Shown in pieces: positions 25,798-34,468 of a stretch of DNA of 64,000 nt. The DNA lies in NCBI GenBank assembly GCA_031269355.1, contig JAISZG010000034.1, forward strand, positions 1 to 64,000, given 5' to 3'. The DNA is from Oscillospiraceae bacterium. GTDB lineage: Bacteria > Bacillota > Clostridia > Christensenellales > Aristaeellaceae. Within the stretch, counting starts at the first letter, position 1. Each line of letters opens with the position of its first letter. The position numbers were made by a program, and so were the translations under genes. Under the pieces are notes generated by a model, which did not search any database, had not been told where the DNA came from, and saw only the letters and a list, made by a program, of their open reading frames with translations.

Positions 25798-27378
25798 ATG
25801 GCGTCCGCTTTAAATCTGGAAGCGCTCGGTATCATTCATCCCACGGAGGTTTATCACAATTTATCCCCGGCTGCGCTGACTGAACGCGCGGTCGCGCGCG
25901 GCGAGGGAATGCTCTCGGAAACCGGCGCGCTTTGCGTATATACGGGAAAATACACGGGCCGCTCCCCGGACGACAGGTTTATCGCGGACGAACCGTCCGT
26001 GCGCGACCTGATCGACTGGGGCAAGGTAAACGTGCCTATTTCATCCGACAAGTTCAACAACCTGTACAGCAAGATCACCGCGTACCTGCAAAACCGCGAG
26101 ATATTCGTATTCGACGGATACGCAGGCGCCGATCCCGATTATCGCGTAAACATCCGCGTTATAAACGAGCTGGCGAGCGAGAACCTGTTCATCCATCAGC
26201 TGCTGCTGCGCCCGGAAGAATCCGAGCTGGAATCGTTCGAACCCGGCTTCACCATCATAGCCGCGCCGGGCTTGAAGGCCGTTCCGGAAACCGACGGCGT
26301 GCACTCCGAAGCGGCGGTCGTGCTGTCGTTTGAGCGCAAGCTGGTGCTTGTAATCGGCACGCAGTATGCCGGCGAAATCAAAAAATCGGTGTTCTCGTTG
26401 ATGAATTTCCTGATGCCCCAGCGAGGCGTATTCACTATGCACTGCTCCGCGAACGTTGGCGAGGGCGGCGACAGCGCGCTGTTCTTCGGCCTTTCCGGCA
26501 CCGGCAAGACCACGCTGTCCGCCGATCCCGAGCGCTACCTTATCGGCGACGACGAGCACGGCTGGTCGCCCAAGGGCATATTCAACATAGAGGGCGGCTG
26601 CTACGCGAAGTGCATCAATCTATCGAAGGAAAACGAACCGCAGATTTGGGACGCGATCAAGTTTGGCGCGCTCGTCGAAAACGTTGTGATCGATCCCAAA
26701 ACACGCAAGCTCGATTACGCGGACGAATCGATTACGGAAAATACGCGCGTCGGCTACCCCGTCGATTACATACCGAACGCGAAAATCCCGGGCGTCAGCG
26801 GGCATCCCAAAACCGTAATATTCCTTACCGCAGACGCGTTCGGCGTGATGCCGCCAATATCCAAGCTGAGCCGCGAGGCCGCGATGTATCATTTCGTAAC
26901 CGGCTATACCGCGAAATTGGCCGGCACGGAACGCGGCGTAACCACGCCGCAGGCGACGTTCTCCACCTGCTTTGGCGCGCCGTTCCTTCCGCTGCCCGCC
27001 AGCCTATACGCCAAAATGCTGGGCGAATGCATCGACGCGCACGGCTCCAACGTATACCTGGTGAACACTGGCTGGTCGGGAGGACCGGCGGGCAAGGGCG
27101 GCAGCCGCATGAAGATCAAATATACCCGCGCGATGGTTTCCGCCGCGCTGGATGGCAGCCTGGAAAAGGAAGAGTTCGAGCTGGACCCCGTGTTCAACGT
27201 GCTCGTTCCGAAAAAGTGCCCGAACGTACCCGACGAGGTGCTCGCGCCGCGCAACACCTGGGCGGACAAATCGGAATACGACGCCGCAGCGAAGAACCTC
27301 GCGCAGCTGTTCCGTAAGAACTTCGAAAAGTATAAAGGTATGGACGAGAAGATTATCGAAGCGGGTCCAAAGGGCTGA
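25798..27378 (+). CDS. pckA: Phosphoenolpyruvate carboxykinase (ATP)
   Basis: A 526-residue enzyme that interconverts oxaloacetate plus ATP with phosphoenolpyruvate, CO2 and ADP; in anaerobes it serves gluconeogenesis or, run backward, succinate formation. Family motifs are GRSPDDRF at about 60, the P-loop [14 protein letters not shown] near 235, [18 protein letters not shown] after it, and [13 protein letters not shown]. Length is typical for the ATP-dependent form. AAAGGAGG precedes the ATG. It is flanked by a palindromic repeat upstream and a terminator downstream, so it is probably monocistronic. Confidence 0.96.
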   Translation: MASALNLEALGIIHPTEVYHNLSPAALTERAVARGEGMLSETGALCVYTGKYTGRSPDDRFIADEPSVRDLIDWGKVNVPISSDKFNNLYSKITAYLQNREIFVFDGYAGADPDYRVNIRVINELASENLFIHQLLLRPEESELESFEPGFTIIAAPGLKAVPETDGVHSEAAVVLSFERKLVLVIGTQYAGEIKKSVFSLMNFLMPQRGVFTMHCSANVGEGGDSALFFGLSGTGKTTLSADPERYLIGDDEHGWSPKGIFNIEGGCYAKCINLSKENEPQIWDAIKFGALVENVVIDPKTRKLDYADESITENTRVGYPVDYIPNAKIPGVSGHPKTVIFLTADAFGVMPPISKLSREAAMYHFVTGYTAKLAGTERGVTTPQATFSTCFGAPFLPLPASLYAKMLGECIDAHGSNVYLVNTGWSGGPAGKGGSRMKIKYTRAMVSAALDGSLEKEEFELDPVFNVLVPKKCPNVPDEVLAPRNTWADKSEYDAAAKNLAQLFRKNFEKYKGMDEKIIEAGPKG

Positions 27379-27427
27379 GAATCGTCCGCAGATGCGGAGG
27401 CGGCCACGTCTAACTTGATAACGCGAG

Positions 27428-27462
27428 AGGGAAAGCCGATCCACCGGTTTTCCCTTGTTTTA
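27428..27462 (+). terminator. Terminator of pckA
   Basis: AGGGAAAGCCG pairs with CGGTTTTCCCT around a six-base loop and is followed by TGTTTTATAT, 50 bases after the stop. Confidence 0.8.
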
Positions 27463-27683
27463 TATATTTAAGTAATAAATATATAAAATTATACATTATA
27501 AGGGAATACTCAAAAAAGCTACGGTTTTTTCGCGGATCATGGAAAATAAAGGAAAATTCGCTGCAAGTTCGAATGTTGATCACATTCGTTTACATTTTCT
27601 TCACGAGCGCTTCAAATTCGTACGATACAATAAACGCGTGGTCATTAAACGGACCGCTTGAAATATATGATAGATCATACGGC

Positions 27684-27876
27684 GGAGCGGAAACGCTCCA
27701 AGGCGGGTACAGAATCCCGCGCCAAGATGGAACGGCGCAAATTCGGAGGTTGAGCCTCCGCATAACGGAAAGGCGGTGATGCTATAGGCGAGCGGTAAAT
27801 ATAAATTATCACCTCCTCATGATGATAGGATCCAGCAATCTTGACCGTCGGCTTGAGCATCCGGCGGTCGTTTTAT
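27684..27876 (+). ncRNA. Candidate structured small RNA
   Basis: A series of hairpins with no credible frame: GGAGCG-GAAA-CGCTCC with a GNRA tetraloop (27684-27699); GGCGGG paired with CCCGCGCC (27702-27723); CGGAGG-TTGAG-CCTCCG (27744-27760); a long-range pair of AGGCGGTGAT with ATCACCTCCT (27771-27817); and a 9-pair terminator, GACCGTCGG with CCGGCGGTC, then GTTTTAT (27843-27876). ATCACCTCCT equals the anti-Shine-Dalgarno end of 16S rRNA. No good promoter was found, so a processed leader or a mobile-element relic is an alternative. No known RNA family recognised. Confidence 0.4.
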
Positions 27877-28137
27877 CGTGGCGAACTCGACTATAGCGGA
27901 GTTGGGGCGAGGGCATCCCTGGGCGGCAATGGCCGTTTGCAACGCTTTAACAATTTGCCGTAATTCCAAAGGAAAACGTCACAGTGGCAAAGCGGCGGAA
28001 AACAGTGAGGAAAACGGCGGTCGCTCTTCCACGCGCCGTATAGCAGCTCCGCTTGTACGATGGACGGGACGCCAACGCTGCGCTGCGGCGTTTGCTGGAG
28101 CTTTATACGGACTCCGTAGGAGTTTTACCCTGAGCGC
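27877..28137. other. Intergenic, no gene supported
   Basis: Contains a GTG/ATG-type frame of 87 codons on the plus strand without a ribosome binding site and with low-complexity composition; I do not call it. A short ACTCCGTAGGAGT hairpin lies near 28109-28121. Confidence 0.35.
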
Positions 28138-28335
28138 CTAAAACCGCGCGATATACCACGCGAAAAGGGCGGCGCACAGCAGAAGTATTGCAAACGAAGC
28201 GGCGGACACGACGGCCCGTTTACGCTCGCCGTACCTTTGCAGCCGTTCCCTTTGGCGCCTAATGCTCGCGTTTATCGCGGCGCGGCGTTCACGGTTCAGC
28301 TGATCAAGCCTATCGCGCGTAATTCCAACTCCCAT
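28138..28335 (-). CDS. Small single-helix membrane protein, unknown
   Basis: A 65-residue protein with a charged, Arg-rich, probably helical N-terminal half (DRLDQLNRERRAAINASIRR) and one C-terminal transmembrane helix (about 43-62). AGGAGG stands four bases before the ATG, the main reason to believe it. It is a lone gene on the minus strand between pckA and the lipase-like gene. I do not recognise a family. Confidence 0.5.
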   Translation of the reverse strand: MGVGITRDRLDQLNRERRAAINASIRRQRERLQRYGERKRAVVSAASFAILLLCAALFAWYIARF

Positions 28336-28623
28336 ACGGCCTCCTGTTTTTTGTCGGCACGGATACAGCAGATTAATAAAATCCTGCTTAAATTATATTT
28401 ACTATACAATCATAGCGAGCGGAGCCAAAGGCACAGCGCGGAAAGCTTCCGCAGATTCAAAGAAACTCCGAAGGAGTTTATGCCTTAAGTATACTGCAAG
28501 AGAGATACGCATGGCAAATTCGGTGGGGCGAAATCATTTACCTCAAGGGGAGATGTATTTTACCACTCCGAAGAGCTCTTGAACGGCTCTAAGATTCTTG
28601 TTTTTGTAGATAATGAACAATGG
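28336..28623. other. Intergenic region before the lipase-like gene
   Basis: AT-rich, no gene supported. An ACTCCGAAGGAGT hairpin near 28465-28477 resembles the one at 28109 and could act as a weak terminator. Confidence 0.35.
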
Positions 28624-28652
28624 TTGACAGTTCTCCCTTACAACTTTATAAT
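28624..28652 (+). promoter_or_regulatory. Consensus sigma-A promoter of the lipase-like gene
   Basis: TTGACA at 28624-28629 and TATAAT at 28647-28652 with a 17-base spacer: an exact consensus promoter, the strongest in the window. The expected transcript begins only about 20 bases before the GTG start. Confidence 0.85.
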
Positions 28653-28678
28653 GACAGGCAAACGACCGCAAGGAGAAC

Positions 28679-29983
28679 GTGCTTGCCATGCGCGGGAAGG
28701 CATTGAACCTCGATACCCGCGAACCGGCGACGGACGAAAAGTCCGTAGGAATAGGAGAGTGGCATCCGGCTATGAGAGCTTTCGCTGATAAAGGTAAGCG
28801 GTACGAGCGGGTACGGGGCGCAGTCCCGTCTCGTTCGGGGGCGTTGGGGGCAGAGCCGCCGTCTAATAAGAAGGGAAAGCGAGCATCTACTCGCGCGATC
28901 TTTGCTGCTTTTTTATTGTTCATGCTTACAGTTTGTTTGTATTTGGAAAGACTTGAATATAATAGCCATGCCGATATATTATTTCCCACAAACTACCATT
29001 CGATAATGGAAGTCAACAACCGGGAAGAGGGTACTTCAGTAATATCTGATACCGATTCATTGAATGCCTATTACCAAAGCTATTCCCGCCAGGAGGGCAG
29101 ACCTTATACCATCAGACAAGACCTACTTTTATCAAGGCTCGCGCACATCAATGCGCCTCAAGGTTTTCGGGGAGAAACCGCAGGCGCAACAGTACGGGAA
29201 TTATGCGATGAGGTTGAGCGCATATTGCGTGATGAACCCGAGGACATAGTGCGTCAACTGGGTTGCACCCGCCAAGAGCTGCTGGATTTGACGACCGGTA
29301 TCGGCGAGCACGATATTTTACGCGACTTGGTAATCAAAGAATATATCGAAAGCGCATCCGGTTTGGCGGGGTATGTATTAGAAAAAGACGACGCGATTAC
29401 TATAACGCTTCGCGGAACAGATGATATAATCGACGCGCTTGATAACGCGTTATTGCTGCCGTTCAATCTATCCGTTCAGTATCCTGCTATGAATATATTG
29501 CTCGCGAAATATAATTACGCGGCGCACATATGGCTCACCGGTCATTCAAAAGGCGGACATAATGCCATATATGCCGCGTCGATCGACCCGCGATGCCGCG
29601 CTGCGGGCTTCAACGCGCCGGGGTTTGGTATTTTCTTAAGCGATTCTCAGCACGATAGATTGGATAACGGTGTTAATTATGTTATCAACGGTGATGTCAC
29701 AGGATTTCTGCTATTTCATCTGGAGCGTCGTATTGTTATAGAATCGATAGATTCACCAGTACCCGAAGGATTTTCTCTTAATAAATGGCACAGGTTAGAT
29801 AATTTCTTTTCTATCGACGATTTGACCGTGTCGGAAAAGATACTGTCTATCGCAATTTGCAGCGAATGGATTACCCAAATATTATGGTTATCGCTTGTAT
29901 TTCTTGCTGGTTATGGAGTAATACGGCTGTGCGCACGGATGTGTAATATTTGCGGCATTCCTATCCAGCGTACAACAAAGTAG
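28679..29983 (+). CDS. Membrane-anchored alpha/beta hydrolase, lipase class 3 / Mbeg1-like
   Basis: A 434-residue protein starting at a GTG five bases after AAGGAG. Residues 1-70 are cytoplasmic and include a palindromic-repeat insertion (about 44-64); a helix follows at about 71-90, then an extracellular hydrolase region. The nucleophile elbow is GHSKGG with Ser290, preceded by an ITLRGTDDIIDALDN strand typical of DUF2974/Mbeg1-like lipases. A second helix near 405-425 precedes a basic tail, so both ends may be cytoplasmic. Substrate unknown; a lipid or ester is inferred from the family. The exact consensus promoter suggests strong expression. Confidence 0.75.
   Translation: MLAMRGKALNLDTREPATDEKSVGIGEWHPAMRAFADKGKRYERVRGAVPSRSGALGAEPPSNKKGKRASTRAIFAAFLLFMLTVCLYLERLEYNSHADILFPTNYHSIMEVNNREEGTSVISDTDSLNAYYQSYSRQEGRPYTIRQDLLLSRLAHINAPQGFRGETAGATVRELCDEVERILRDEPEDIVRQLGCTRQELLDLTTGIGEHDILRDLVIKEYIESASGLAGYVLEKDDAITITLRGTDDIIDALDNALLLPFNLSVQYPAMNILLAKYNYAAHIWLTGHSKGGHNAIYAASIDPRCRAAGFNAPGFGIFLSDSQHDRLDNGVNYVINGDVTGFLLFHLERRIVIESIDSPVPEGFSLNKWHRLDNFFSIDDLTVSEKILSIAICSEWITQILWLSLVFLAGYGVIRLCARMCNICGIPIQRTTK
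28806..28868 (-). repeat. Dispersed palindromic repeat inside the lipase-like gene (reverse)
   Basis: Well preserved: GCGGGTACGGGGCGCAGTCC, CGTCTCGTTCGGGGGCGTTG and a GGGGGCAGAGCC end with GTCTAATA. It is read in frame as SGALGAEPP, in the same frame as the permease (54 kb) and ABC-F (63 kb) copies. Confidence 0.8.
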
Positions 29984-30413
29984 GGAAGCGAAAATTCGAG
30001 CGACACGAAACCAACGACCAACCGGAATCCAACGCGGTGTATTTTACATGTGAAGCCACACAATGCATACAATGTGTATATTAAACGAAAGCGGCGCATA
30101 ATATCCAGTGAAGTATGCCAGCGCAATGGACAGCACAAGCAGGATAATGGTTGCGGCGAAGATCAATCCGGCTACCGCGTTGGTTCGCGCTGCGAACGTG
30201 CTCAGTGGGATTAGGCTGAGGTACACCCGATCCTCCACATCCGATCGGATGAATTAAGCAGTGCGAAATTATTTACATCAACAGGAAAGATGTTTGATTA
30301 TAACGGTTATAGAACTGAGTTCGTTTCTAAAATTTCTTTTTTTATGAATACTTTGCGCGCGATTGTCAAAGATAACCGATGTAATAACATGTGATATGAA
30401 GTGAGGTGCGAAC
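29984..30413. other. Intergenic region before the DUF1614 gene
   Basis: About 430 bases. A minus-strand frame at 30044-30238 is discussed separately. The rest is AT-rich; TTGTCA at 30363-30368 lacks a well-spaced -10 box, so the promoter of the sporulation gene pair may use a sporulation sigma factor. Confidence 0.35.
30044..30238 (-). CDS. Doubtful small membrane protein
   Basis: A frame of 64 codons with one long or two short hydrophobic helices (AVAGLIFAATIILLVLSIAL, then APLSFNIHIVCIVW). If real, translation probably begins at the GTG at 30226, which has GGAGG six bases upstream, rather than the ATG at 30238. No family recognised; it could be a relic. Confidence 0.3.
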   Translation of the reverse strand: MEDRVYLSLIPLSTFAARTNAVAGLIFAATIILLVLSIALAYFTGYYAPLSFNIHIVCIVWLHM

Positions 30414-31067
30414 ATGTCCGTTGGCATGATCCTATTGCTGGTCGCCGCGTTGCTTGTTATATTTGGGCTTGGGCAGCGCGTGCTCGACCGTATGCGACTG
30501 AGCGATCGAGGCGCGCTGATCGCGATGGCCGCGATTTTCATCGGCGGTTTGATTCCAGATATAACGCTTGGTCCCGTTCGGTTCAATATCGGAGGCGCGC
30601 TTGTGCCGGTGCTCATTTGCATATATGTATTGGCTCGGGCGGACTCGCCAGGCGATTTCTGGCGCGGAATCATAGGCGCCGTAATTACCGCAGGCGCGAT
30701 ATACGCGCTTGATCACTTCCTTCCGTCGGAACCGGAAGCGATCGTATTCGATCCAAACTACATATACGGTATCGCGGCGGGAATTATCGCCTACATACTT
30801 GGCCGCTCGAGACGCGGCGCGTTTATCAGCGCGGTGCTCGGGCTTACGCTATGCGATTTGTTCATAGGGATTATGAATCGCGTGCGGGGCGTCAACCAGA
30901 TAATTGAGATCGGAACCGGCGGAATGCTGGACGCGATCGTTATCTCGGGGATAATAGCGGTGCTTCTGGCGGAGCTGGTCGGCGAAACGATAGAGCGTAT
31001 TGCTCGCGGGCGAGGACGACAGGAAGTGGAGGATGGGGCTGTCCGCGACGGGAGGCGTGCGAAGTGA
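30414..31067 (+). CDS. DUF1614 family membrane protein
   Basis: A 217-residue integral membrane protein with about six helices and a basic cytoplasmic tail (IERIARGRGRQEVEDG). The order of helices and the GGLIPDITLGPVRFNIGGALVP stretch, here quoted in part as RFNIGGALVP, fit DUF1614, a family found beside spoIIP in sporulating Clostridia. GAGGTG precedes the ATG. It overlaps the next gene by four bases, supporting a joint role in sporulation, though no biochemical function is known. Confidence 0.8.
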   Translation: MSVGMILLLVAALLVIFGLGQRVLDRMRLSDRGALIAMAAIFIGGLIPDITLGPVRFNIGGALVPVLICIYVLARADSPGDFWRGIIGAVITAGAIYALDHFLPSEPEAIVFDPNYIYGIAAGIIAYILGRSRRGAFISAVLGLTLCDLFIGIMNRVRGVNQIIEIGTGGMLDAIVISGIIAVLLAELVGETIERIARGRGRQEVEDGAVRDGRRAK

Positions 31068-32218
31068 TTAAGCGTGTCGCGATACTGTTGCTTTGCTGCT
31101 TGACGTTCGTCCTGGCTCCGTCGCGCGCATTGGGCGAAGACGATGATTGGAACGATATAGGCGATAACTACTACACTGTAAAACTGGAAAGCGGCGAAGC
31201 GCTTTTTACGGTCGGCGCAGCTGTTTATGTTGATGATCAATATATAAGCGGCGACAACAAGCGATATGTCGTCACTCAGGTGGACGCCGAAAACTATACC
31301 GCAACCGCTCGGTATGACAGCGACGAGGAAATGCCGGCCATCGATTGGTTGAAACCAGCGTTCGCGCCGGTATCTTCAGACACGAGCGGCGGTAGCGGCG
31401 ATAGACTTATCGCTATTTACGCGACTCATACGGATGAATCGTACGTACCGTCAGACGGCACGTCAAGCGAGGACGACGGCGGAGGAATATTGGATGTTGC
31501 GGACGCGCTGAAGTCTGCGTTTGAAAAACAAGGCGTTACCGCAGTAATCGACACCACGTCCCATCTGCCTCACGACTCCGGCGCGTACAGGCGATCTCGC
31601 CAAACGGCGGTATCGCTGATGAAAAAAATGCCAGACGCGCTTATAGACGTACACCGCGACGGCATACCTTCTGCAGAAGAATATCTGACAGAGGTAGAGG
31701 GCGTGGATACGACGCAGGTTCGCCTTCTAGTAGGGCGTTCGAATCAGAACAGCGAGGCGAATAAAGAATTCGCTAAATCAATTAAAGCGGTTGCGGATGA
31801 ACAATATCCTGGATTAATAAAGGATATATTCATCGGTAAAGGAACGTACAATCAGGATTTGACGCCTAACGCAATATTGCTTGAGTTTGGCACTCACACA
31901 ACCAGCAAAGAACGCGCGATAAAGGCTACAGATATGATAGCCACTTCGATGACAAGCGTGCTATATGGAAGCGGCGCCGCAGACGGAGTGGGATCGAACA
32001 CCGGCTCTAAAGCGGCAGTTCAAAGCGGAAACAGCGGAGTGGGCAAAGGGATTTTATTCCTGGTGATATTCGTGGTCGTAGCGGCGCTAGCGTATGCGTT
32101 CCTTGCGACCGGTTCAGGCAAGGGCATGATGGAAAAGCTTAAGCGCAACACCAGCGAGCTTACAGGCGGCCTGTTAGGAAAGAAGCCCGATAACGATAGG
32201 GGCGGGGACGAAAGCTGA
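31064..32218 (+). CDS. spoIIP: Stage II sporulation protein P
   Basis: A 384-residue cell-wall amidase/endopeptidase that works with SpoIID and SpoIIM during engulfment of the forespore. After a signal peptide (ending near SRALG) and a linker, the catalytic domain carries the SpoIIP signatures YATHTDESYVPSDG (zinc His and Glu region), DALIDVHRDGIPS and ILLEFGTHTTSKERA. A C-terminal hydrophobic segment (about 325-348) could anchor it, which is less usual than an N-terminal anchor. GTG start overlapping the DUF1614 gene. It indicates that the organism forms, or recently formed, endospores. Confidence 0.92.
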   Translation: MIKRVAILLLCCLTFVLAPSRALGEDDDWNDIGDNYYTVKLESGEALFTVGAAVYVDDQYISGDNKRYVVTQVDAENYTATARYDSDEEMPAIDWLKPAFAPVSSDTSGGSGDRLIAIYATHTDESYVPSDGTSSEDDGGGILDVADALKSAFEKQGVTAVIDTTSHLPHDSGAYRRSRQTAVSLMKKMPDALIDVHRDGIPSAEEYLTEVEGVDTTQVRLLVGRSNQNSEANKEFAKSIKAVADEQYPGLIKDIFIGKGTYNQDLTPNAILLEFGTHTTSKERAIKATDMIATSMTSVLYGSGAADGVGSNTGSKAAVQSGNSGVGKGILFLVIFVVVAALAYAFLATGSGKGMMEKLKRNTSELTGGLLGKKPDNDRGGDES

Positions 32219-32239
32219 TCGTTAAACGGGATTACACTT

Positions 32240-32281
32240 TACGCTGCGGATCACTGGCGAAAGCGGGTTGTCCGCAGCGTA
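32240..32281. terminator. Bidirectional terminator between convergent genes
   Basis: A perfect 11-bp inverted repeat, TACGCTGCGGA with TCCGCAGCGTA, and a 20-base loop, lies between the stops of spoIIP and the convergent SDR fusion gene. Confidence 0.6.
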
Positions 32282-32286
32282 TGCTA

Positions 32287-33459
32287 TCATCCTTGTATGT
32301 TTTTTGTTATATATGATCGAATCTGAGTGCTGTTTGTCGTTTTTGTGTATGGAAAATAAACGATCTCAACTTTTTTATCCAAAAAATATCGCTCATAGTT
32401 ATCAAATCGTTCCGTACCTTTGTAGTCGCTGCCTACAAAAAGTATGTCATATTTGTATATTTCATATGCTTCGGTATCTTCGTCGCATGCGTCAACCGTT
32501 TGATCCACATAACGTATACCGCTAATAATCTCTTTGCGCTCCTCAAACGGAATAAACGCTTCCTTACCCTTTCTGGCCGCGCTCTTATGAACTCCAACAA
32601 TTAAGTAGTCGCACCTATCCTTTGCGCGGCGGATTAAATTTAGATGCCCAATATGAAATAAATCAAACGTGCCGCTTAGATACCCAACGATACATTGAGG
32701 CGTAGAGCTTTCTCTTCCATTAGCGATTTTATAATTATAGCTTTCTATACCAAACGACATAAAATCCGCATCATGTTTACGGAGAACTTCTTTATAGGTT
32801 TCTTCATAATCAGGAATAAATAATATTTCTCGCAACAGAATTTTGTCGACGATTGCGCTAGCTAAATTTTTTAGTTCGCTCAGGTCGTTTGGCCGACCGG
32901 AAAATTTCGTTCCGCGAATTGATCCGGGCGAAATTTCCAGTATCCGATTATTGTACCCCTGGCAGGTTAATTCAACGTTTACGCTTTGTATGAAGCTGCA
33001 TAGCGCCGCTTTCGAAGCGGCGTAAACTGAAAATAACGGCGAAACAACGCGACCGGCGATACTGCACATCACGCCGCAGAAAAACGCTTTATTCGACGCA
33101 ATTCTTTTATAAAAGTGCTTTATTGCCTTTATTGCCGCCAACTCGTTCACCAATATAAGGTTCGTGATTTCCGCCTGCGTCAGCTTGTCAAAGGAAGCTA
33201 CCCGTCCAAATCCCGCCGTAATTATCAACGTGTCAACGTCGTTGTAATTTTCCAAAAATGAGTAATTGCAGTTAACAAGATTTACAAGCTTAAATATAAT
33301 ATGCTGGCTGAACTCAAGTTTATACTCATCTGGTATATCGTTCTCATCAGGTTTATGCTTATCAACAATATATATTTTATCATATTTCTTTTGTATCAAT
33401 TCAATACATATTGCCAACCCAATACCGCTGCCGCCGCCCAGAACCAGCGCTTCCTTCAT
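32287..33459 (-). CDS. Fusion of short-chain dehydrogenase and TagD-type cytidylyltransferase
   Basis: A 390-residue bifunctional protein. Residues 1 to about 240 form an SDR: LVLGGGSGIGLA binds NAD(P), MCSIAGR and YAASK supply the catalytic Ser, Tyr and Lys. Residues about 255-390 are a cytidylyltransferase of the TagD/glycerol-3-phosphate type with GTFDLFHIGHLNLIRRAK and the late TKTTNSTQIRSYI. By analogy with the ribitol-5-phosphate reductase/cytidylyltransferase pairs that make CDP-ribitol, it may reduce a keto-sugar phosphate to a polyol phosphate and activate it with CTP for teichoic acid or capsule; the known fusions use an IspD-type transferase, not this one. The ATG at 33459 follows GAGGTG; own promoter. 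Confidence 0.85.
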   Translation of the reverse strand: MKEALVLGGGSGIGLAICIELIQKKYDKIYIVDKHKPDENDIPDEYKLEFSQHIIFKLVNLVNCNYSFLENYNDVDTLIITAGFGRVASFDKLTQAEITNLILVNELAAIKAIKHFYKRIASNKAFFCGVMCSIAGRVVSPLFSVYAASKAALCSFIQSVNVELTCQGYNNRILEISPGSIRGTKFSGRPNDLSELKNLASAIVDKILLREILFIPDYEETYKEVLRKHDADFMSFGIESYNYKIANGRESSTPQCIVGYLSGTFDLFHIGHLNLIRRAKDRCDYLIVGVHKSAARKGKEAFIPFEERKEIISGIRYVDQTVDACDEDTEAYEIYKYDILFVGSDYKGTERFDNYERYFLDKKVEIVYFPYTKTTNSTQIRSYITKNIQG

Positions 33460-33556
33460 TACGCACACCTCGCGAATCGTTTGTTTTCTATGCTTTGCGG
33501 ACGAGTGCCGGGCGGGATAAATACATTGTACTTCCCCGATTTTTTGCCGCGCTGTT

Positions 33557-33585
33557 ATAGTAGCCGAATAGATCGTCGATGTCAA
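33557..33585 (-). promoter_or_regulatory. Promoter of the SDR-cytidylyltransferase gene
   Basis: On the minus strand TTGACA (33585-33580) and TACTAT (33562-33557) are 17 bases apart, giving a leader of about 90 bases. Confidence 0.6.
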
Positions 33586-33621
33586 CGACCAATAGCAATA
33601 TGCAAAGATCAGTTTTAAAAC

Positions 33622-33650
33622 TTCCAATTCCGCAGGAAATGCACTATAAT
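33622..33650 (+). promoter_or_regulatory. Promoter of the soj-spo0J operon
   Basis: A perfect TATAAT at 33645-33650 lies 42 bases before the soj start. The -35 position holds only TTCCAA, so the match is partial. Confidence 0.45.
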
Positions 33651-33691
33651 AGAGCCGACGTATACCGCGCTGCGATCCTGGAAGGAGTTAT

Positions 33692-34468
33692 ATGGCAAGA
33701 ATTGTCGCTGTTATGAATCAGAAGGGCGGCGTAGGAAAAACGACGACCGTCGTCAATTTATCCGCTTGCGTGGCCGCCAAGTCGCGCCGAGTGCTTGCTA
33801 TAGATCTCGACCCGCAGGCAAATACGACGAGCGGGCTTGGGCGTCAGGCTTCTGAAGGGAAAAGCGTATACGACGTGCTCACCGGCGCTGTTCCGCTGGA
33901 TGCTATCATAATCGACACATCTGCGGAAAGTCTGCGCCTGGCGCCGTCGGATATACGTTTGGCGGCTGCGGAAGTCGAACTTCTTGGCGTAGATAAAAAA
34001 GAACACGCGTTGGAGAAAGCAATTAAACCGACGGTCGGTTTGTTTGACTATATAATAATAGACTGCCCGCCTTCGCTTGGCCAGTTGACGCTAAACGCGC
34101 TTACCGCCGCCGACAGCGTTCTCATCCCGATACAGTGCGAGTATTTCGCGCTAGAGGGTGTAGGCCAATTGATGAAAACAATTCAAATGGTAAAGAGAAA
34201 TCTAAATCCGTCACTTGAAATTGAAGGCGTTGTGTTAACAATGCTGGACGGTCGCACAAATCTTGGGCTGCAGGTGGTGCAGCAGGTGAAGAAGCATTTC
34301 AAAAGCAAGGTATACGCCAGCGCGATACCGCGAAATATTCGATTGGGCGAGGCGCCAAGCCACGGATTGCCGGTGAATATTTACGATCCGCGCAGCGCGG
34401 GGGCTGCTGCGTATCAGGAACTCGCGAAAGAGTTCATCTCCCGATGCGAAGGAGGAAATCCGAAATGA
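33692..34468 (+). CDS. soj: Chromosome partitioning ATPase Soj/ParA
   Basis: A 258-residue deviant Walker ATPase: MNQKGGVGKTTTVVNLS at the N terminus, DLDPQANTTSGLG, and IIDCPPSLGQLTLNAL. It lacks the N-terminal DNA-binding domain of plasmid ParA, so it is of the chromosomal Soj type, which positions Spo0J-parS complexes and affects DnaA and sporulation. GGAGTT precedes the ATG. It overlaps spo0J by four bases. Confidence 0.95.
   Translation: MARIVAVMNQKGGVGKTTTVVNLSACVAAKSRRVLAIDLDPQANTTSGLGRQASEGKSVYDVLTGAVPLDAIIIDTSAESLRLAPSDIRLAAAEVELLGVDKKEHALEKAIKPTVGLFDYIIIDCPPSLGQLTLNALTAADSVLIPIQCEYFALEGVGQLMKTIQMVKRNLNPSLEIEGVVLTMLDGRTNLGLQVVQQVKKHFKSKVYASAIPRNIRLGEAPSHGLPVNIYDPRSAGAAAYQELAKEFISRCEGGNPK

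Noticed and set aside
27700-27765. Further copy of the dispersed palindromic repeat
   Set aside because: GGCGGGTACAGAATCCCGC and the later CCTCCGCATAA look similar, but the spacing does not align with the family; treated as part of the structured RNA candidate.
27878-28141. 87-codon plus-strand frame as a gene
   Set aside because: No ribosome binding site, unusual composition, and it overlaps the better supported small gene on the minus strand at its end.
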